Notes: generated from the sequence alone by a model not told the origin. A stretch of DNA of 64,000 nucleotides from Polaribacter butkevichii (GCF_038024105.1 NZ_CP150661.1:682001-746000); one strand, 5' to 3'; shown: positions 51,331 through 59,894, counted from the first letter of the stretch. Numbers and translations are program-made.

Positions 51331-52785
51331 TTAATGACTGCTTTTTACTTCTTTTACAGTGTTTACACTTACATTGGTTTTATTATTTCCCCAAGAGTTA
51401 TAAACATAAGTAAGCACATCTGCAACTTCTTCTTCAGAAAGTGTTTGTTTGGTCATTACACTATTGTATTTGTTTCCGTTTACAGTAATTTCTCCTGTTT
51501 TTCCGTTTAAAACAATACCTACAGCTCTTTTAACATCTGCATTTAAATAATCTGATTTTGCTAAAGGAGGAAACGCATTCGGAATTCCTTGTCCTTCTGC
51601 TTGGTGACAAGCAAAACAAGTAGTCATGTATAATTGTTTACCATCAGCTATTTTTTTAGCTAAAGGTTTTTCTACGTTACTTACAGCCACTTTTTTCTTA
51701 TCATTATTTGGCATTGTTTGAATAGTACCTCCTTCTGGATGATAAATTCCTTCTTGCTTAACACCAGAATATAATTTTTTGTTTTCTTCTCCGGTTACTT
51801 TTAACATTCCTAAAGCCCCTTTATTAAAAGCTCTAAAAATAGCATGGTCTACAATAATAAATGTACCAGGAACTTCTACTTTAAATTCTACAATAGCAGC
51901 TCCTCCAGAAGGAATTGAAGTTGTTTGCACGTTTTCATTAATCATAGATCCTCCTTCTATATGTACTTTATCAAAGATTTCTCCAATAACATGAAAAGAC
52001 GATGTTAAGTTTGGTCCGCCATTCCCTACAAATAAACGAACTGTTTCACCCACATTTGCAGTAATAGCGTTGTCTCCAGTTAAAGCACCAACTTTACCAT
52101 TAAAAACTACATAATCTGCATCTTCTTTAATTGCTTTTGTCATATCAAAAGCTTGTAAACCTTTTTCATCAGTGGCACCTTTTGTATAAAAGTCTCCTTG
52201 CATAATGTAATATTCTTTATCTACTTTAGGCAAACCACCTTCTGGTTCTATTAAAATTAAACCATACATTCCGTTTGCAATATGCATTCCTACAGGTGCA
52301 GTAGCACAGTGGTACACAAACAAACCAGGGTTTAATGCTTTAAAAGAAAACGTTTTTTTATGACCAGGCGCTACAAAAGAAGATGTTGCTCCACCTCCAG
52401 GACCAGTTACCGCATGCATATCTATATTATGTGGTAATTTATTATCTGGGTGATTAGACAACGTAAATTCTATTTCGTCTCCTACTCTAGCTCTAATAAA
52501 ACTTCCAGGTACAGAACCACCAAAAGTCCAATACACATATTGTACACCATCTGTCATGGTTCCTTCTTTTTCAAGAATTTCCATATCTATTAATAATTTC
52601 TTTGCGGTTCTATTACCTACTGGCGCAGGTACAAAAGGCGGTGAAGTTAATTCTGCCTCTATAGTTCCTTTAATATAAATGGAAGAATTATCTACCACTG
52701 CCATTTCTTTTTTTGGTTCACTCTTACAGCTCGTTAGCAGTAAGCCTGATGCGAATAATAAACATACTGTTTTTAAAAGTCTCAT
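51331..52785 (-). CDS. nirK: Copper nitrite reductase (NirK) fused to cytochrome c
   Basis: A 484-residue lipoprotein (lipobox Cys20). Two cupredoxin domains (about 60-330): type 1 Cu ligands His119, Cys160, His168, Met173; type 2 Cu ligands His124, His159, His314; catalytic Asp122 (HNIDMH) and His265 (SSFHVIG). C-terminal cytochrome c domain with CFACH at 390-394 and axial Met near 444. It reduces nitrite to NO, the domain fusion supplying electrons without a separate cytochrome. First gene of nirK-FGE-SCO-RIC. Its promoter has a Crp/Fnr dyad and shares an intergenic region with a divergent Rrf2 gene. All catalytic residues are intact. Confidence 0.96.
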   Translation of the reverse strand: MRLLKTVCLLFASGLLLTSCKSEPKKEMAVVDNSSIYIKGTIEAELTSPPFVPAPVGNRTAKKLLIDMEILEKEGTMTDGVQYVYWTFGGSVPGSFIRARVGDEIEFTLSNHPDNKLPHNIDMHAVTGPGGGATSSFVAPGHKKTFSFKALNPGLFVYHCATAPVGMHIANGMYGLILIEPEGGLPKVDKEYYIMQGDFYTKGATDEKGLQAFDMTKAIKEDADYVVFNGKVGALTGDNAITANVGETVRLFVGNGGPNLTSSFHVIGEIFDKVHIEGGSMINENVQTTSIPSGGAAIVEFKVEVPGTFIIVDHAIFRAFNKGALGMLKVTGEENKKLYSGVKQEGIYHPEGGTIQTMPNNDKKKVAVSNVEKPLAKKIADGKQLYMTTCFACHQAEGQGIPNAFPPLAKSDYLNADVKRAVGIVLNGKTGEITVNGNKYNSVMTKQTLSEEEVADVLTYVYNSWGNNKTNVSVNTVKEVKSSH

Positions 52786-52845
52786 TTTTTCTTTGTTTTA
52801 ATGTTGATTAAAATAAAAGATTGTTTTGTCTTTTATTATTTACAA

Positions 52846-52888
52846 CAAAAATATTATAGTTTGCAATAAGTAAAAATGATAATTATCA
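52846..52888 (-). promoter_or_regulatory. Crp/Fnr-type promoter of the nirK operon
   Basis: Dyad TGAT-AATT-ATCA (52877-52888), the core of a TTGATnnnnATCAA-like box; 23 bases nearer the gene TATTTTTG on the minus strand (52846-52853) matches TAnnTTTG. Dyad centre about 40-41 bases before the expected start of transcription. Start codon at 52785. Confidence 0.65.
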
Positions 52889-52893
52889 TATAA

Positions 52894-52911
52894 AAAGATA
52901 AAAATATCTTT
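52894..52911. promoter_or_regulatory. Candidate Rrf2 (NsrR-like) operator
   Basis: Palindrome AAAGATA-AAAA-TATCTTT with perfect 7-bp half sites, one base before the -7 element of the Rrf2 gene and 6 bases from the nirK activator dyad. Related to 30762-30779. Confidence 0.6.
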
Positions 52912-52912
52912 A

Positions 52913-52920
52913 TATTTTTG
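52913..52920 (+). promoter_or_regulatory. -7 promoter element of the Rrf2 gene next to nirK
   Basis: TATTTTTG, match to TAnnTTTG, ten bases before the start codon at 52931; abuts the AAAGATA palindrome, so binding there would block it. Confidence 0.55.
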
Positions 52921-52930
52921 TAAAAAAAAC

Positions 52931-53365
52931 ATGTTAACCAATTCTAGTAAATATGCCATTAGAGCAGTTCTCTATTTAGCAAATAATTCATCCGAAGACA
53001 ATAAAATTGGTTCTAAGAAAATAGCCAAAGTATTAAACATACCTGCCCCGTTTTTAGCCAAAACATTACAAGAATTAACAAAAAAAGATATTATAAGTTC
53101 TGTTAAAGGTCCTCATGGAGGTTTTTACCTAACGGATAGAAACGATAAAAATACCCTGTATAATATTATCGATTGTGTAGATGATGCAGAAAAATTTAAT
53201 CAATGTTATTTAGGTCAAACAGAATGTAGTGATGATAACCCCTGTGTAATCCATCATTTATATGTACCTTTTAAAAATAAATTACTACAAAAACTTAAAA
53301 ATAAAACAATCTTAGAAATGGCTAAAGAATACGCTAAAGACAATAACCTTATTAATACTTTATAG
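52931..53365 (+). CDS. Rrf2 family transcriptional regulator with Fe-S cysteines (NsrR-like)
   Basis: A 144-residue winged-helix regulator: IGSKKIAKVLNIPAPFLAKTLQELTKKDIISSVKGPHGGFYL, and Cys92, Cys99, Cys105 in QCYLGQTECSDDNPC, with spacing C-x6-C-x5-C identical to the Rrf2 protein at 30794-31225. It is divergent from nirK with a palindrome at its own promoter. A Fe-S cluster sensing NO is the most likely mechanism. The next gene (8 bases later) is a membrane protein probably in the same unit. Confidence 0.92.
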   Translation: MLTNSSKYAIRAVLYLANNSSEDNKIGSKKIAKVLNIPAPFLAKTLQELTKKDIISSVKGPHGGFYLTDRNDKNTLYNIIDCVDDAEKFNQCYLGQTECSDDNPCVIHHLYVPFKNKLLQKLKNKTILEMAKEYAKDNNLINTL

Positions 53366-53373
53366 TTTTTAAT

Positions 53374-54594
53374 ATGATTAAAGCTAAAACACAAAGTTTT
53401 GTAGCGCTTTTTTATTTTTTAATCGCTGCGTCTTTAGGTATTTTATTGCGTCTTTTTCCTACTACAAATGTAAATGCCAATTATAAATTTATTGTTCACA
53501 CGCATTCTCACGTGGCACTTTTAGGCTGGGTATATATAGGATTAACAACTTTAATTTTTTATCTATTTATAAAAGAAGAAGCTAAAAAAAAGTATTCAAA
53601 ATTATTTTTAAGCACTCAGGTTACAATTTTAGGGATGTTAGTTAGCTTTCCAATAACTGGATATGCATTATTTTCTATTATTTTTTCTACTCTATTTATC
53701 ATATGTTCTTATTGGTTTTATGCTTTCTTTAGAAAAAACAACAATTTTAACAAAGGTAGTTTTGCTTATAAATTTATAAATACATCACTTATATTTATGA
53801 TTATTTCTAGTGTTGGCCCTTGGGCTTTAGGAATTATTATGAACACATTAGGAAGCACTTCTCATTGGTATAAAAATGCAATTTATTTTTACTTACATTT
53901 TCAATACAACGGTTGGTTTATTTTTTGTTTACTTGGGTTATTTTTCCACTTTTTAGAAAAAAATAATCGTGTTATTTCTTCAAAAAAAATCTCTACTTTT
54001 TTTAGGTTGATGATTGCCAGTTGTATCTTTACTTTAGCTTTATCTTTTTTATGGATAAACCCACCTATAACTATCTATATATTAGCGATATTAGGAAGTG
54101 TTATTCAAATCTTTTCTTTACTCTTTTTTTATTCGATAATTAAAGAACAAAAAACATTTTTAAAGGATAAAATAAGTCGATTTTTCTTCAAATTAATCCA
54201 CTTAATTTTTGTGTTATTTTGTTTAAAAATAATAATGCAAACAATTACTGCAATTCCGTATTTTGCAACCTTATCTTACCAAATAAAAGATTTTGTAATA
54301 GGATATTTACACTTGGTTTTTTTAGGTGTTATTAGTCTTAGTATCTTGTTTTTTTTACATCAGAATAAATTAATATCCATTCCAAAAAAATGGATACTAA
54401 TTTATTTAACTGGTTTTATTCTTTCTGAAGTATTTATTTTTTACAAAGGTTTTTGTAATTGGCAGCAACTTTCTATCATCAATAATTATTATGTAATTTT
54501 AGTACTTGTTTCAGCACTACTACCTATAGGTGTTTTAGGTATTTTTATTTCTAATTTAAAAACTATTTATTCCACTCCAAAAGAACTTGTTTAG
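53374..54594 (+). CDS. Polytopic membrane protein with heme-copper-oxidase-like histidines, unknown function
   Basis: A 406-residue protein with about 11-12 membrane helices and little else. Helix 2 starts with HTHSHVALLGWVYIGL (His42, His44, His46), similar to the His-x-His heme-ligand helix of heme-copper oxidase subunit I and NnrS proteins. Others with histidines: FYLHFQYNGWFIF (His175), FFHFLEK (His192), YLHLVFLGVISLSILFFLHQ. Lacks the full set of CuB/heme ligands of an oxidase, and no Tyr-His pair is seen. Found directly after an NO-type Rrf2 gene, so it may be an NO-response membrane hemoprotein like NnrS. The last 32 bases overlap the convergent decarboxylase gene. Function not known. 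Confidence 0.75.
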   Translation: MIKAKTQSFVALFYFLIAASLGILLRLFPTTNVNANYKFIVHTHSHVALLGWVYIGLTTLIFYLFIKEEAKKKYSKLFLSTQVTILGMLVSFPITGYALFSIIFSTLFIICSYWFYAFFRKNNNFNKGSFAYKFINTSLIFMIISSVGPWALGIIMNTLGSTSHWYKNAIYFYLHFQYNGWFIFCLLGLFFHFLEKNNRVISSKKISTFFRLMIASCIFTLALSFLWINPPITIYILAILGSVIQIFSLLFFYSIIKEQKTFLKDKISRFFFKLIHLIFVLFCLKIIMQTITAIPYFATLSYQIKDFVIGYLHLVFLGVISLSILFFLHQNKLISIPKKWILIYLTGFILSEVFIFYKGFCNWQQLSIINNYYVILVLVSALLPIGVLGIFISNLKTIYSTPKELV

Positions 54595-55999
54595 CAAATA
54601 CTTCACATTGATTTAAAGTGTCTGTAACATGCTTTAAAGTAGTTTTTGGGTTTATTAAACACATTCTAATAACTACTTGATTTTGTAAAACAGTGGTAAC
54701 CAAAAGTGCCTCTTTAGAATCTACAACTTTAGACGATATTTCTTGATTTAATTTATCTAATTCTTCTTCTGTTAAATCTTTATTTAAAGGATTGTACCTA
54801 AAATTAATAATAGCCAAAGTTGCAGGAGAAACAATTTCCCAGTTTTTACTTTTTCTAAGTGTATCTTCTGTTTTATCTGCTAAATCTATATTGTACGTTA
54901 TTGCCTTTTTAAAAGCATTTAATCCGTAGGTTTTAATAGACATATAAAATTTTAATGCTCTAAACCTTCTTGTTAATTGAATTCCGTAATCATAAAAATT
55001 AATTTCAGATTCATTTCCTTCAATATCTCTTAAATATTCTGGTTTTTCGCTAAACGTATTGCTTAACCAAGAGGCGTCTTTTACTAATAAACAACCAATT
55101 TCATAAGGCTGAAAAAACCATTTATGAGGATCTACAGTTAAAGAATCTGCACGCTCTATACCTCGTAAAATTCTACTTCCTTTTTTAGATAATATTGCGG
55201 CACCTCCATATGCTCCATCAATATGAAACCAAAGATTTTCTTTTTCGCAAATATCTGCCAAAGCATCTAACGGGTCTACAGTACCAGTATTGGTAGTACC
55301 TGCAGAAGCAATAATACAAAATGGTTTTCTTCCTTCTAATTGGTCTTTTGCGATTTCGTTTTTAAGTTTATTAATACTAAACTTAAATTCTAAATCTGTT
55401 GGAATGATTTTTACTTGTTCTTTTTTAAAGCCTAAAACTCTAATTGCTTTAATATTAGATGAATGTGCTTGGTCTGATAAATAAATAACGGCATTCGAAA
55501 AATCATCGCCACATTTTATTCTTCTAGCAGTGGTTAAAGCTGTTAAATTTGCCATAGATCCACCACTTGTAAAAATTCCACCTCCTTTTGTTACCGGAAA
55601 GTCGAACATTTTTAACAACCAATTTAAAGTAACAATTTCTAGTTCTGCAGCGGCAGGAGAAACAATCCATCCACCCGAAAAAATATTAAATCCTGTTGCC
55701 AAAGAATCTGCCATGGTACTTATAAAATTACTTGGACCTGGTACAAAAGAAAAAGATTTAGGGTGCGTAGATATATTGGTATTTGGCAATACATTTTTAG
55801 CCACAAAATCTAACACTTCATCTGCAGGCGTTGCACTATCTGGCGCTTCTCTTAAAAAAATAGAATCCATTTCTTCTCTAGAAGCTTTACTTACTGGCTT
55901 TTTATTTTCCTCTTCATCATAATGATTTACTATTAGGTCTACTATTTTGTAGCCATAAGATTGCATTTCTTCTTTTGTTAAATAAAAAGGTGATTTCAT
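54563..55999 (-). CDS. PLP-dependent group II decarboxylase (aromatic/glutamate decarboxylase-like)
   Basis: A 478-residue enzyme. Seen: GFNIFSGGWIVSPAAAELEIVTLNWLL, FTSGGSMANLTALTTARR (pyridoxal phosphate), ASAGTTNTGTVDPLDALADICEKENLWFHIDGAYGGAA and the Schiff-base Lys in VDPHKWFFQPYEIGCLLV. It decarboxylates an aromatic or acidic L-amino acid; substrate unknown. I place the start at 55999 (MKSPFYLTKEEM) because the longer frame starting at 56059 adds 20 residues unlike the family. Overlaps the convergent membrane-protein gene by 32 bases at its 3' end. Confidence 0.92.
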   Translation of the reverse strand: MKSPFYLTKEEMQSYGYKIVDLIVNHYDEEENKKPVSKASREEMDSIFLREAPDSATPADEVLDFVAKNVLPNTNISTHPKSFSFVPGPSNFISTMADSLATGFNIFSGGWIVSPAAAELEIVTLNWLLKMFDFPVTKGGGIFTSGGSMANLTALTTARRIKCGDDFSNAVIYLSDQAHSSNIKAIRVLGFKKEQVKIIPTDLEFKFSINKLKNEIAKDQLEGRKPFCIIASAGTTNTGTVDPLDALADICEKENLWFHIDGAYGGAAILSKKGSRILRGIERADSLTVDPHKWFFQPYEIGCLLVKDASWLSNTFSEKPEYLRDIEGNESEINFYDYGIQLTRRFRALKFYMSIKTYGLNAFKKAITYNIDLADKTEDTLRKSKNWEIVSPATLAIINFRYNPLNKDLTEEELDKLNQEISSKVVDSKEALLVTTVLQNQVVIRMCLINPKTTLKHVTDTLNQCEVFAKQVLLEWNK

Positions 56000-56202
56000 G
56001 AAATTATAATTTTTTTGCAAATTACATGAACTTAAATTTCTAAAGAAGATAAAAATCAATTTTATTCTAATTTTAATCTATTATACCTCAAATAATCACT
56101 TTTTTTTATTTTGCATATAACTATTATTTATGCATGTTTTAAAGGCCAATTTTCCGAAAATCATATTGTTTTAACTTATTTATTTGCAATTATTTATAAT
56201 AG

Positions 56203-56245
56203 TGACAAAAGTCATTTTTTATCACTAATAACTACACCAAATTTG
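56203..56245 (+). promoter_or_regulatory. Candidate Crp/Fnr-type promoter of the hemerythrin-like gene
   Basis: Dyad TGAC-AAAA-GTCA at 56203-56214, 23 bases, then CAAATTTG (56238-56245), one base off TAnnTTTG. The element ends two bases before the start codon at 56248, so the transcript would be leaderless. Confidence 0.5.
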
Positions 56246-56247
56246 TA

Positions 56248-56994
56248 ATGAATTCAAAGTCTCTTATTGTGAAAGATCTAATGAATAAAAGTGTTGCTAC
56301 TATTGTTACAAAAAACATTAATACAGCCTCGGTTTTTAAAAAATATAAAATAGATTTTAGTGTTCATGGCAACATGCTATTAACTAAAGCATGTGATAAA
56401 AAAAAGGTCAACATAAAAAATATTGTTAATGATTTAAAGGCCGTAAATAATAAAGTTTATTATTTAAAAGATTATAATTCTTGGGATCTAGATTTTTTAA
56501 TTGATTTTTTAGTAAATATTCAACATGAATATAAAGAAGAAAACATCTTATTTTTAAAAGAATATGGCGAAAAAGTTGCTAAAATATATGGCAAAGAATA
56601 TAAAGAACTTTTAAAGGTTAATCGATTAATACAAAAAAATGCAGATACTATTCTAGAACACATGAAAAATGAAGAAAGAACTATTTTTCCGTATATCAAG
56701 AAACTTGTAGAGGCAAAAAATAAAAAAATTGTTGTAAACATTAGCAATTCTCCCTTAAATAGCCCCATAGAATCTATTGAAGATGAACATGAAAAAGTGA
56801 GTAAAATATTTAAAAAGATTTGCAAATTAACAAACAACTACAAAATCCCAGAAAACACATGTATTTCGTACAAAGTACTTTATTTAAAATTACAACAATT
56901 TGAGGAATTACTTTCTAACCACATGCACATAGAAAATAACATCTTATTTCCGAAAGCAAAAAAATTAGAAAAATCTTTACTTTTAGATCTTTAA
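56248..56994 (+). CDS. RIC/ScdA paralogue lacking the Cys-Cys pair (hemerythrin-like)
   Basis: A 248-residue paralogue of the protein at 49096-49818 along its full length (e.g. ASVFKKYKIDFSVHGNMLLTKACDKKKVNI against ADVFKKHGIDFCCGGGISIEKACKKHNV). The CCGG of the DUF542 domain has become SVHG (residues 38-41); one cysteine (Cys49, KAC) remains. The C-terminal hemerythrin ligands persist: FLVNIQHEYKEEN, LEHMKNEERTIFPYIKKLVE, SIEDEHEKVSKI, LSNHMHIENNILFPKAKKLE. It may have lost Fe-S repair but kept a di-iron site for NO, O2 or peroxide. It carries a Crp/Fnr-type dyad like nirK and is next to the PLP decarboxylase gene. Confidence 0.87.
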   Translation: MNSKSLIVKDLMNKSVATIVTKNINTASVFKKYKIDFSVHGNMLLTKACDKKKVNIKNIVNDLKAVNNKVYYLKDYNSWDLDFLIDFLVNIQHEYKEENILFLKEYGEKVAKIYGKEYKELLKVNRLIQKNADTILEHMKNEERTIFPYIKKLVEAKNKKIVVNISNSPLNSPIESIEDEHEKVSKIFKKICKLTNNYKIPENTCISYKVLYLKLQQFEELLSNHMHIENNILFPKAKKLEKSLLLDL

Positions 56995-57066
56995 ATAAGC
57001 TAATTTTTAGTTTTCTTTAATAGGTAGCCATTTTCTTTTCATTATTTTTGCTTCAAATTCGTCAAT

Positions 57067-58710
57067 TTGAAAAGAATACTTTTTTTATTTATTATTTTTT
57101 CTTCGCTAAATTCTTTCTCTCAAGAAAAGAAAAAAATTCAATATTACGCAGAACAGCAAGAAGCTGATGAAGAAAAATATCCAGGTGCCACATTATTAAT
57201 AGGTAATGTTAAAATGACTCATGATGGCATTATTTTAACAAGTCAACAGGCATTATACTATAAAGATAAAAATTTCTTTAAAGCTATTGGTAATGTTATT
57301 ATTAAGCAAGGAGACACCATTACACAAACAAGTAATTATACCGATTACGATGCCAATTCTAAGCAAGCACTTTCTTGGGGAAATGTGGTTTTAAAAGACC
57401 CAACAATGACCTTAACTACAGATACATTACATTTTGATAGATTAAATCAAAAATTGTATTATAACAGTTACGCTACCATTAAAGACGAAACAAATACCTT
57501 AAAAAGTAAAAATGGTAACTTCTATTTAGAAGATAAAAAATTTACAGCCACCACTAGAGTAACCGTTGTAAACCCAGAACACCATTTAGAATCTGATCAT
57601 TTAGATTATTATACAAACTCCGGACTTACTTATTTATACGGACCATCAACCATTACAAATACCAAAAACGATAATAGAATTTATTGCGAAAAAGGTTTTT
57701 ACAATACAAAAACAGATGTTTCTCACTTTGTTAAAAATGCAAAACTATATTTAAAAGAAAGAACTGTAGAAGGTGACAGTTTGTATTATGATAAGCAAAA
57801 AGGGTTTGCCTCTGCCACTAATAATATTCAGGTAATAGACACGGTACAAAACTTTATTACCAAAGGAAACTATGCCGAAATTTTCGAATTAAAAGATTCT
57901 CTTTACATCATTAAACAAGCAGTTGCCATTTCTATTATAGACAAAGATTCTATGTTTATTCATGGAGATACCATTTTAGTTACAGGTAAACCAGAAAAAA
58001 GAAATGTAAGAATTTTTCATAATGTAAAAATCTTTAAATCTGATTTACAAGGAAAGTGCGATTCTATTCATACAAACCAAGAAACTGGTTTAACAAAAAT
58101 GTTTAAAAAACCTGTAATTTGGTCAGATCAAAATCAAATTACCGGAGATACCATTCACCTACTCTCTAATGTAGAAACAGAAAAATTAGATTCGTTAAAA
58201 GTATTAAACAATGCCTTTATCGTTTCTAAAGATTCTATGTCTATTAAAGATTTTAACCAAATTAAAGGAAGAAACATGTTTGGTAAATTTAAAGAAAATA
58301 AACTTCGTTTACTTTTAGTAAAAGGAAATGCAGAGTCGGTTTATTTTAATAGAAATGAAGAAACCCAAGTTTTAGAAACCATTACCAAAGAAATATCTAG
58401 TAATATTGAGTTTACCTTAGATAAAGGGCAAATTGAAACCATAAAATATTTAAAAAAATCTGATGGTAATACCTATCCTCCATCAAAACTTCCGGATGAT
58501 GTTAGAGAGTTGCAAGGTTTTATTTGGCGTGAAGAAGAGCAACCTAAAAAAATGGAAGATATTTTTATACATGATGATAAAATAAACATTCCTCTAAATG
58601 AAGATACAAAAGAGAAAAAAGCACCTGTAATTCTTAATCAAAAAAAGAAGCTTACTACAAATCTAAAGCCGAAAGCTCTAAAACCTAATAGTTTTCCTAA
58701 AAAACAATAA
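57067..58710 (+). CDS. OstA/LptA-like outer-membrane assembly protein
   Basis: A 547-residue protein with signal peptide (SSLNSFSQ, about residue 19) and a beta-jellyroll OstA-type repeat region (TLLIGNVKMTHDGIILTSQQALYYKDKNFFKAIGNVIIKQGDTIT; further similar strands up to about 430), and a Lys/Pro-rich tail. Such proteins form the LPS-transport bridge or relate to LptD. The start codon is TTG at 57067 (KRILFLFIIFSS, signal peptide), with no ATG in a better place. Immediately followed (2 bases) by an aminotransferase gene with another TTG start. Likely transports LPS or a related glycolipid; Bacteroidota often carry such proteins of about 500-600 residues. Confidence 0.88.
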   Translation: MKRILFLFIIFSSLNSFSQEKKKIQYYAEQQEADEEKYPGATLLIGNVKMTHDGIILTSQQALYYKDKNFFKAIGNVIIKQGDTITQTSNYTDYDANSKQALSWGNVVLKDPTMTLTTDTLHFDRLNQKLYYNSYATIKDETNTLKSKNGNFYLEDKKFTATTRVTVVNPEHHLESDHLDYYTNSGLTYLYGPSTITNTKNDNRIYCEKGFYNTKTDVSHFVKNAKLYLKERTVEGDSLYYDKQKGFASATNNIQVIDTVQNFITKGNYAEIFELKDSLYIIKQAVAISIIDKDSMFIHGDTILVTGKPEKRNVRIFHNVKIFKSDLQGKCDSIHTNQETGLTKMFKKPVIWSDQNQITGDTIHLLSNVETEKLDSLKVLNNAFIVSKDSMSIKDFNQIKGRNMFGKFKENKLRLLLVKGNAESVYFNRNEETQVLETITKEISSNIEFTLDKGQIETIKYLKKSDGNTYPPSKLPDDVRELQGFIWREEEQPKKMEDIFIHDDKINIPLNEDTKEKKAPVILNQKKKLTTNLKPKALKPNSFPKKQ

Positions 58711-58712
58711 TC

Positions 58713-59894
58713 TTGAAAACAGATTTTTTTAAATACCAAGCACAAACTTCTCCTTACCCATTGGCTATAGAAGTTTCTACAGCAAAAGGAAGTTATATTT
58801 ATGATACTTCCGGAAAAAAATATTTAGATTTTGTAGCAGGCGTTTCTGCAAATAGCTTAGGCCATAACCATCCCAAGGTTACAGATGCCATAAAAAAACA
58901 ATTAGATGCTTATGCTCATGTAATGGTTTATGGCGAGTTTATACAGCAACCACAAGTAACATTATGTAAACTTTTAGCACAAAACTCTCCAAAGAATTTA
59001 AATGCCGTATACATTACAAACTCTGGAACAGAAGCAACGGAAGGTGCTATAAAATTAGCCAAAAGAGTTACAAATAGGTCAGAAATAATTGCTGCAAAAA
59101 CATCTTATCATGGTAACACCATGGGATCTATGAGTGTTTCTGGTATAGAACAGCAAAAACAAGCATTTAGACCGTTAATTCCCGGTACAAATTTTATTGA
59201 GTTTAATAATGAAATTGATCTTGTTAAAATCACCAATAAAACAGCTGCCGTAATTCTAGAAACCATACAAGGTGGTGCAGGTTTTATTGAACCCAAAAAC
59301 GGGTTTTTATCTAAAGTAAAACAACGTTGTTTAGAAGTTGGTGCACTTTTAATTTTAGATGAAATACAAACAGGAATTGGAAGAACGGGTACTTTTTGGG
59401 GTTTTGAAAACTATAATGTAATTCCGGATATTGTAATTACAGGAAAGGGTTTAGGAGGCGGAATGCCAATTGGAGCTTTTATTTCATCCTTTGAAATGAT
59501 GAGCCTATTAAAAGACAACCCTAAATTGGGGCATATTTCTACATTTGCTGGTCATCCTGTTATTTCTGCTGCTGCAGTAGCAACTGTAAAAGAAATTACT
59601 GAGAACAACTTTACAAAAGAAGCTTTACGAAAAGAAACACTTATTAGAAAACATTTAATTCATCCATCAATTAAAGAAATTAGAGGAAAAGGTTTAATGT
59701 TAGCTGCTATTTTAGAAACTCCAGAACTAAATTCTAAAGTAGTTTTGAAATGTTTAGAAAACCAATTAATACTATTTTTTCTACTTTTTGAACCAAGTGC
59801 TATGAGAATAACGCCTCCACTTACTATTTCTGATGAAGATATTATTAAGGGATGTCAAATTATATTAAAAACAATTGATCAAGTAATCGAATAA
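58713..59894 (+). CDS. Class III aminotransferase (acetylornithine/aspartate aminotransferase family)
   Basis: A 393-residue PLP enzyme. Seen: SYIYDTSGKKYLDFVAGVSANSLGHNHPKVTDAIKKQL, YITNSGTEATEGAIKLAKRVTNR, TSYHGNTMGSMSVSG, LILDEIQTGIGRTGTFWGFE, and the Schiff-base Lys in VITGKGLGGGMPIGAF. Start is TTG at 58713. Substrate could be ornithine, acetylornithine, GABA or similar; no arginine genes adjacent, so not specified. It directly follows the OstA-like gene (2-base gap), a pairing that occurs in several flavobacteria. Confidence 0.92.
   Translation: MKTDFFKYQAQTSPYPLAIEVSTAKGSYIYDTSGKKYLDFVAGVSANSLGHNHPKVTDAIKKQLDAYAHVMVYGEFIQQPQVTLCKLLAQNSPKNLNAVYITNSGTEATEGAIKLAKRVTNRSEIIAAKTSYHGNTMGSMSVSGIEQQKQAFRPLIPGTNFIEFNNEIDLVKITNKTAAVILETIQGGAGFIEPKNGFLSKVKQRCLEVGALLILDEIQTGIGRTGTFWGFENYNVIPDIVITGKGLGGGMPIGAFISSFEMMSLLKDNPKLGHISTFAGHPVISAAAVATVKEITENNFTKEALRKETLIRKHLIHPSIKEIRGKGLMLAAILETPELNSKVVLKCLENQLILFFLLFEPSAMRITPPLTISDEDIIKGCQIILKTIDQVIE

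Noticed and set aside
47129..56994. Nitrous oxide reductase (nosZ) as part of the nitrite island
   Set aside because: No CuA/CuZ-type protein, NosR, NosD or NosL was found in the window; the pathway as seen stops at N2O.
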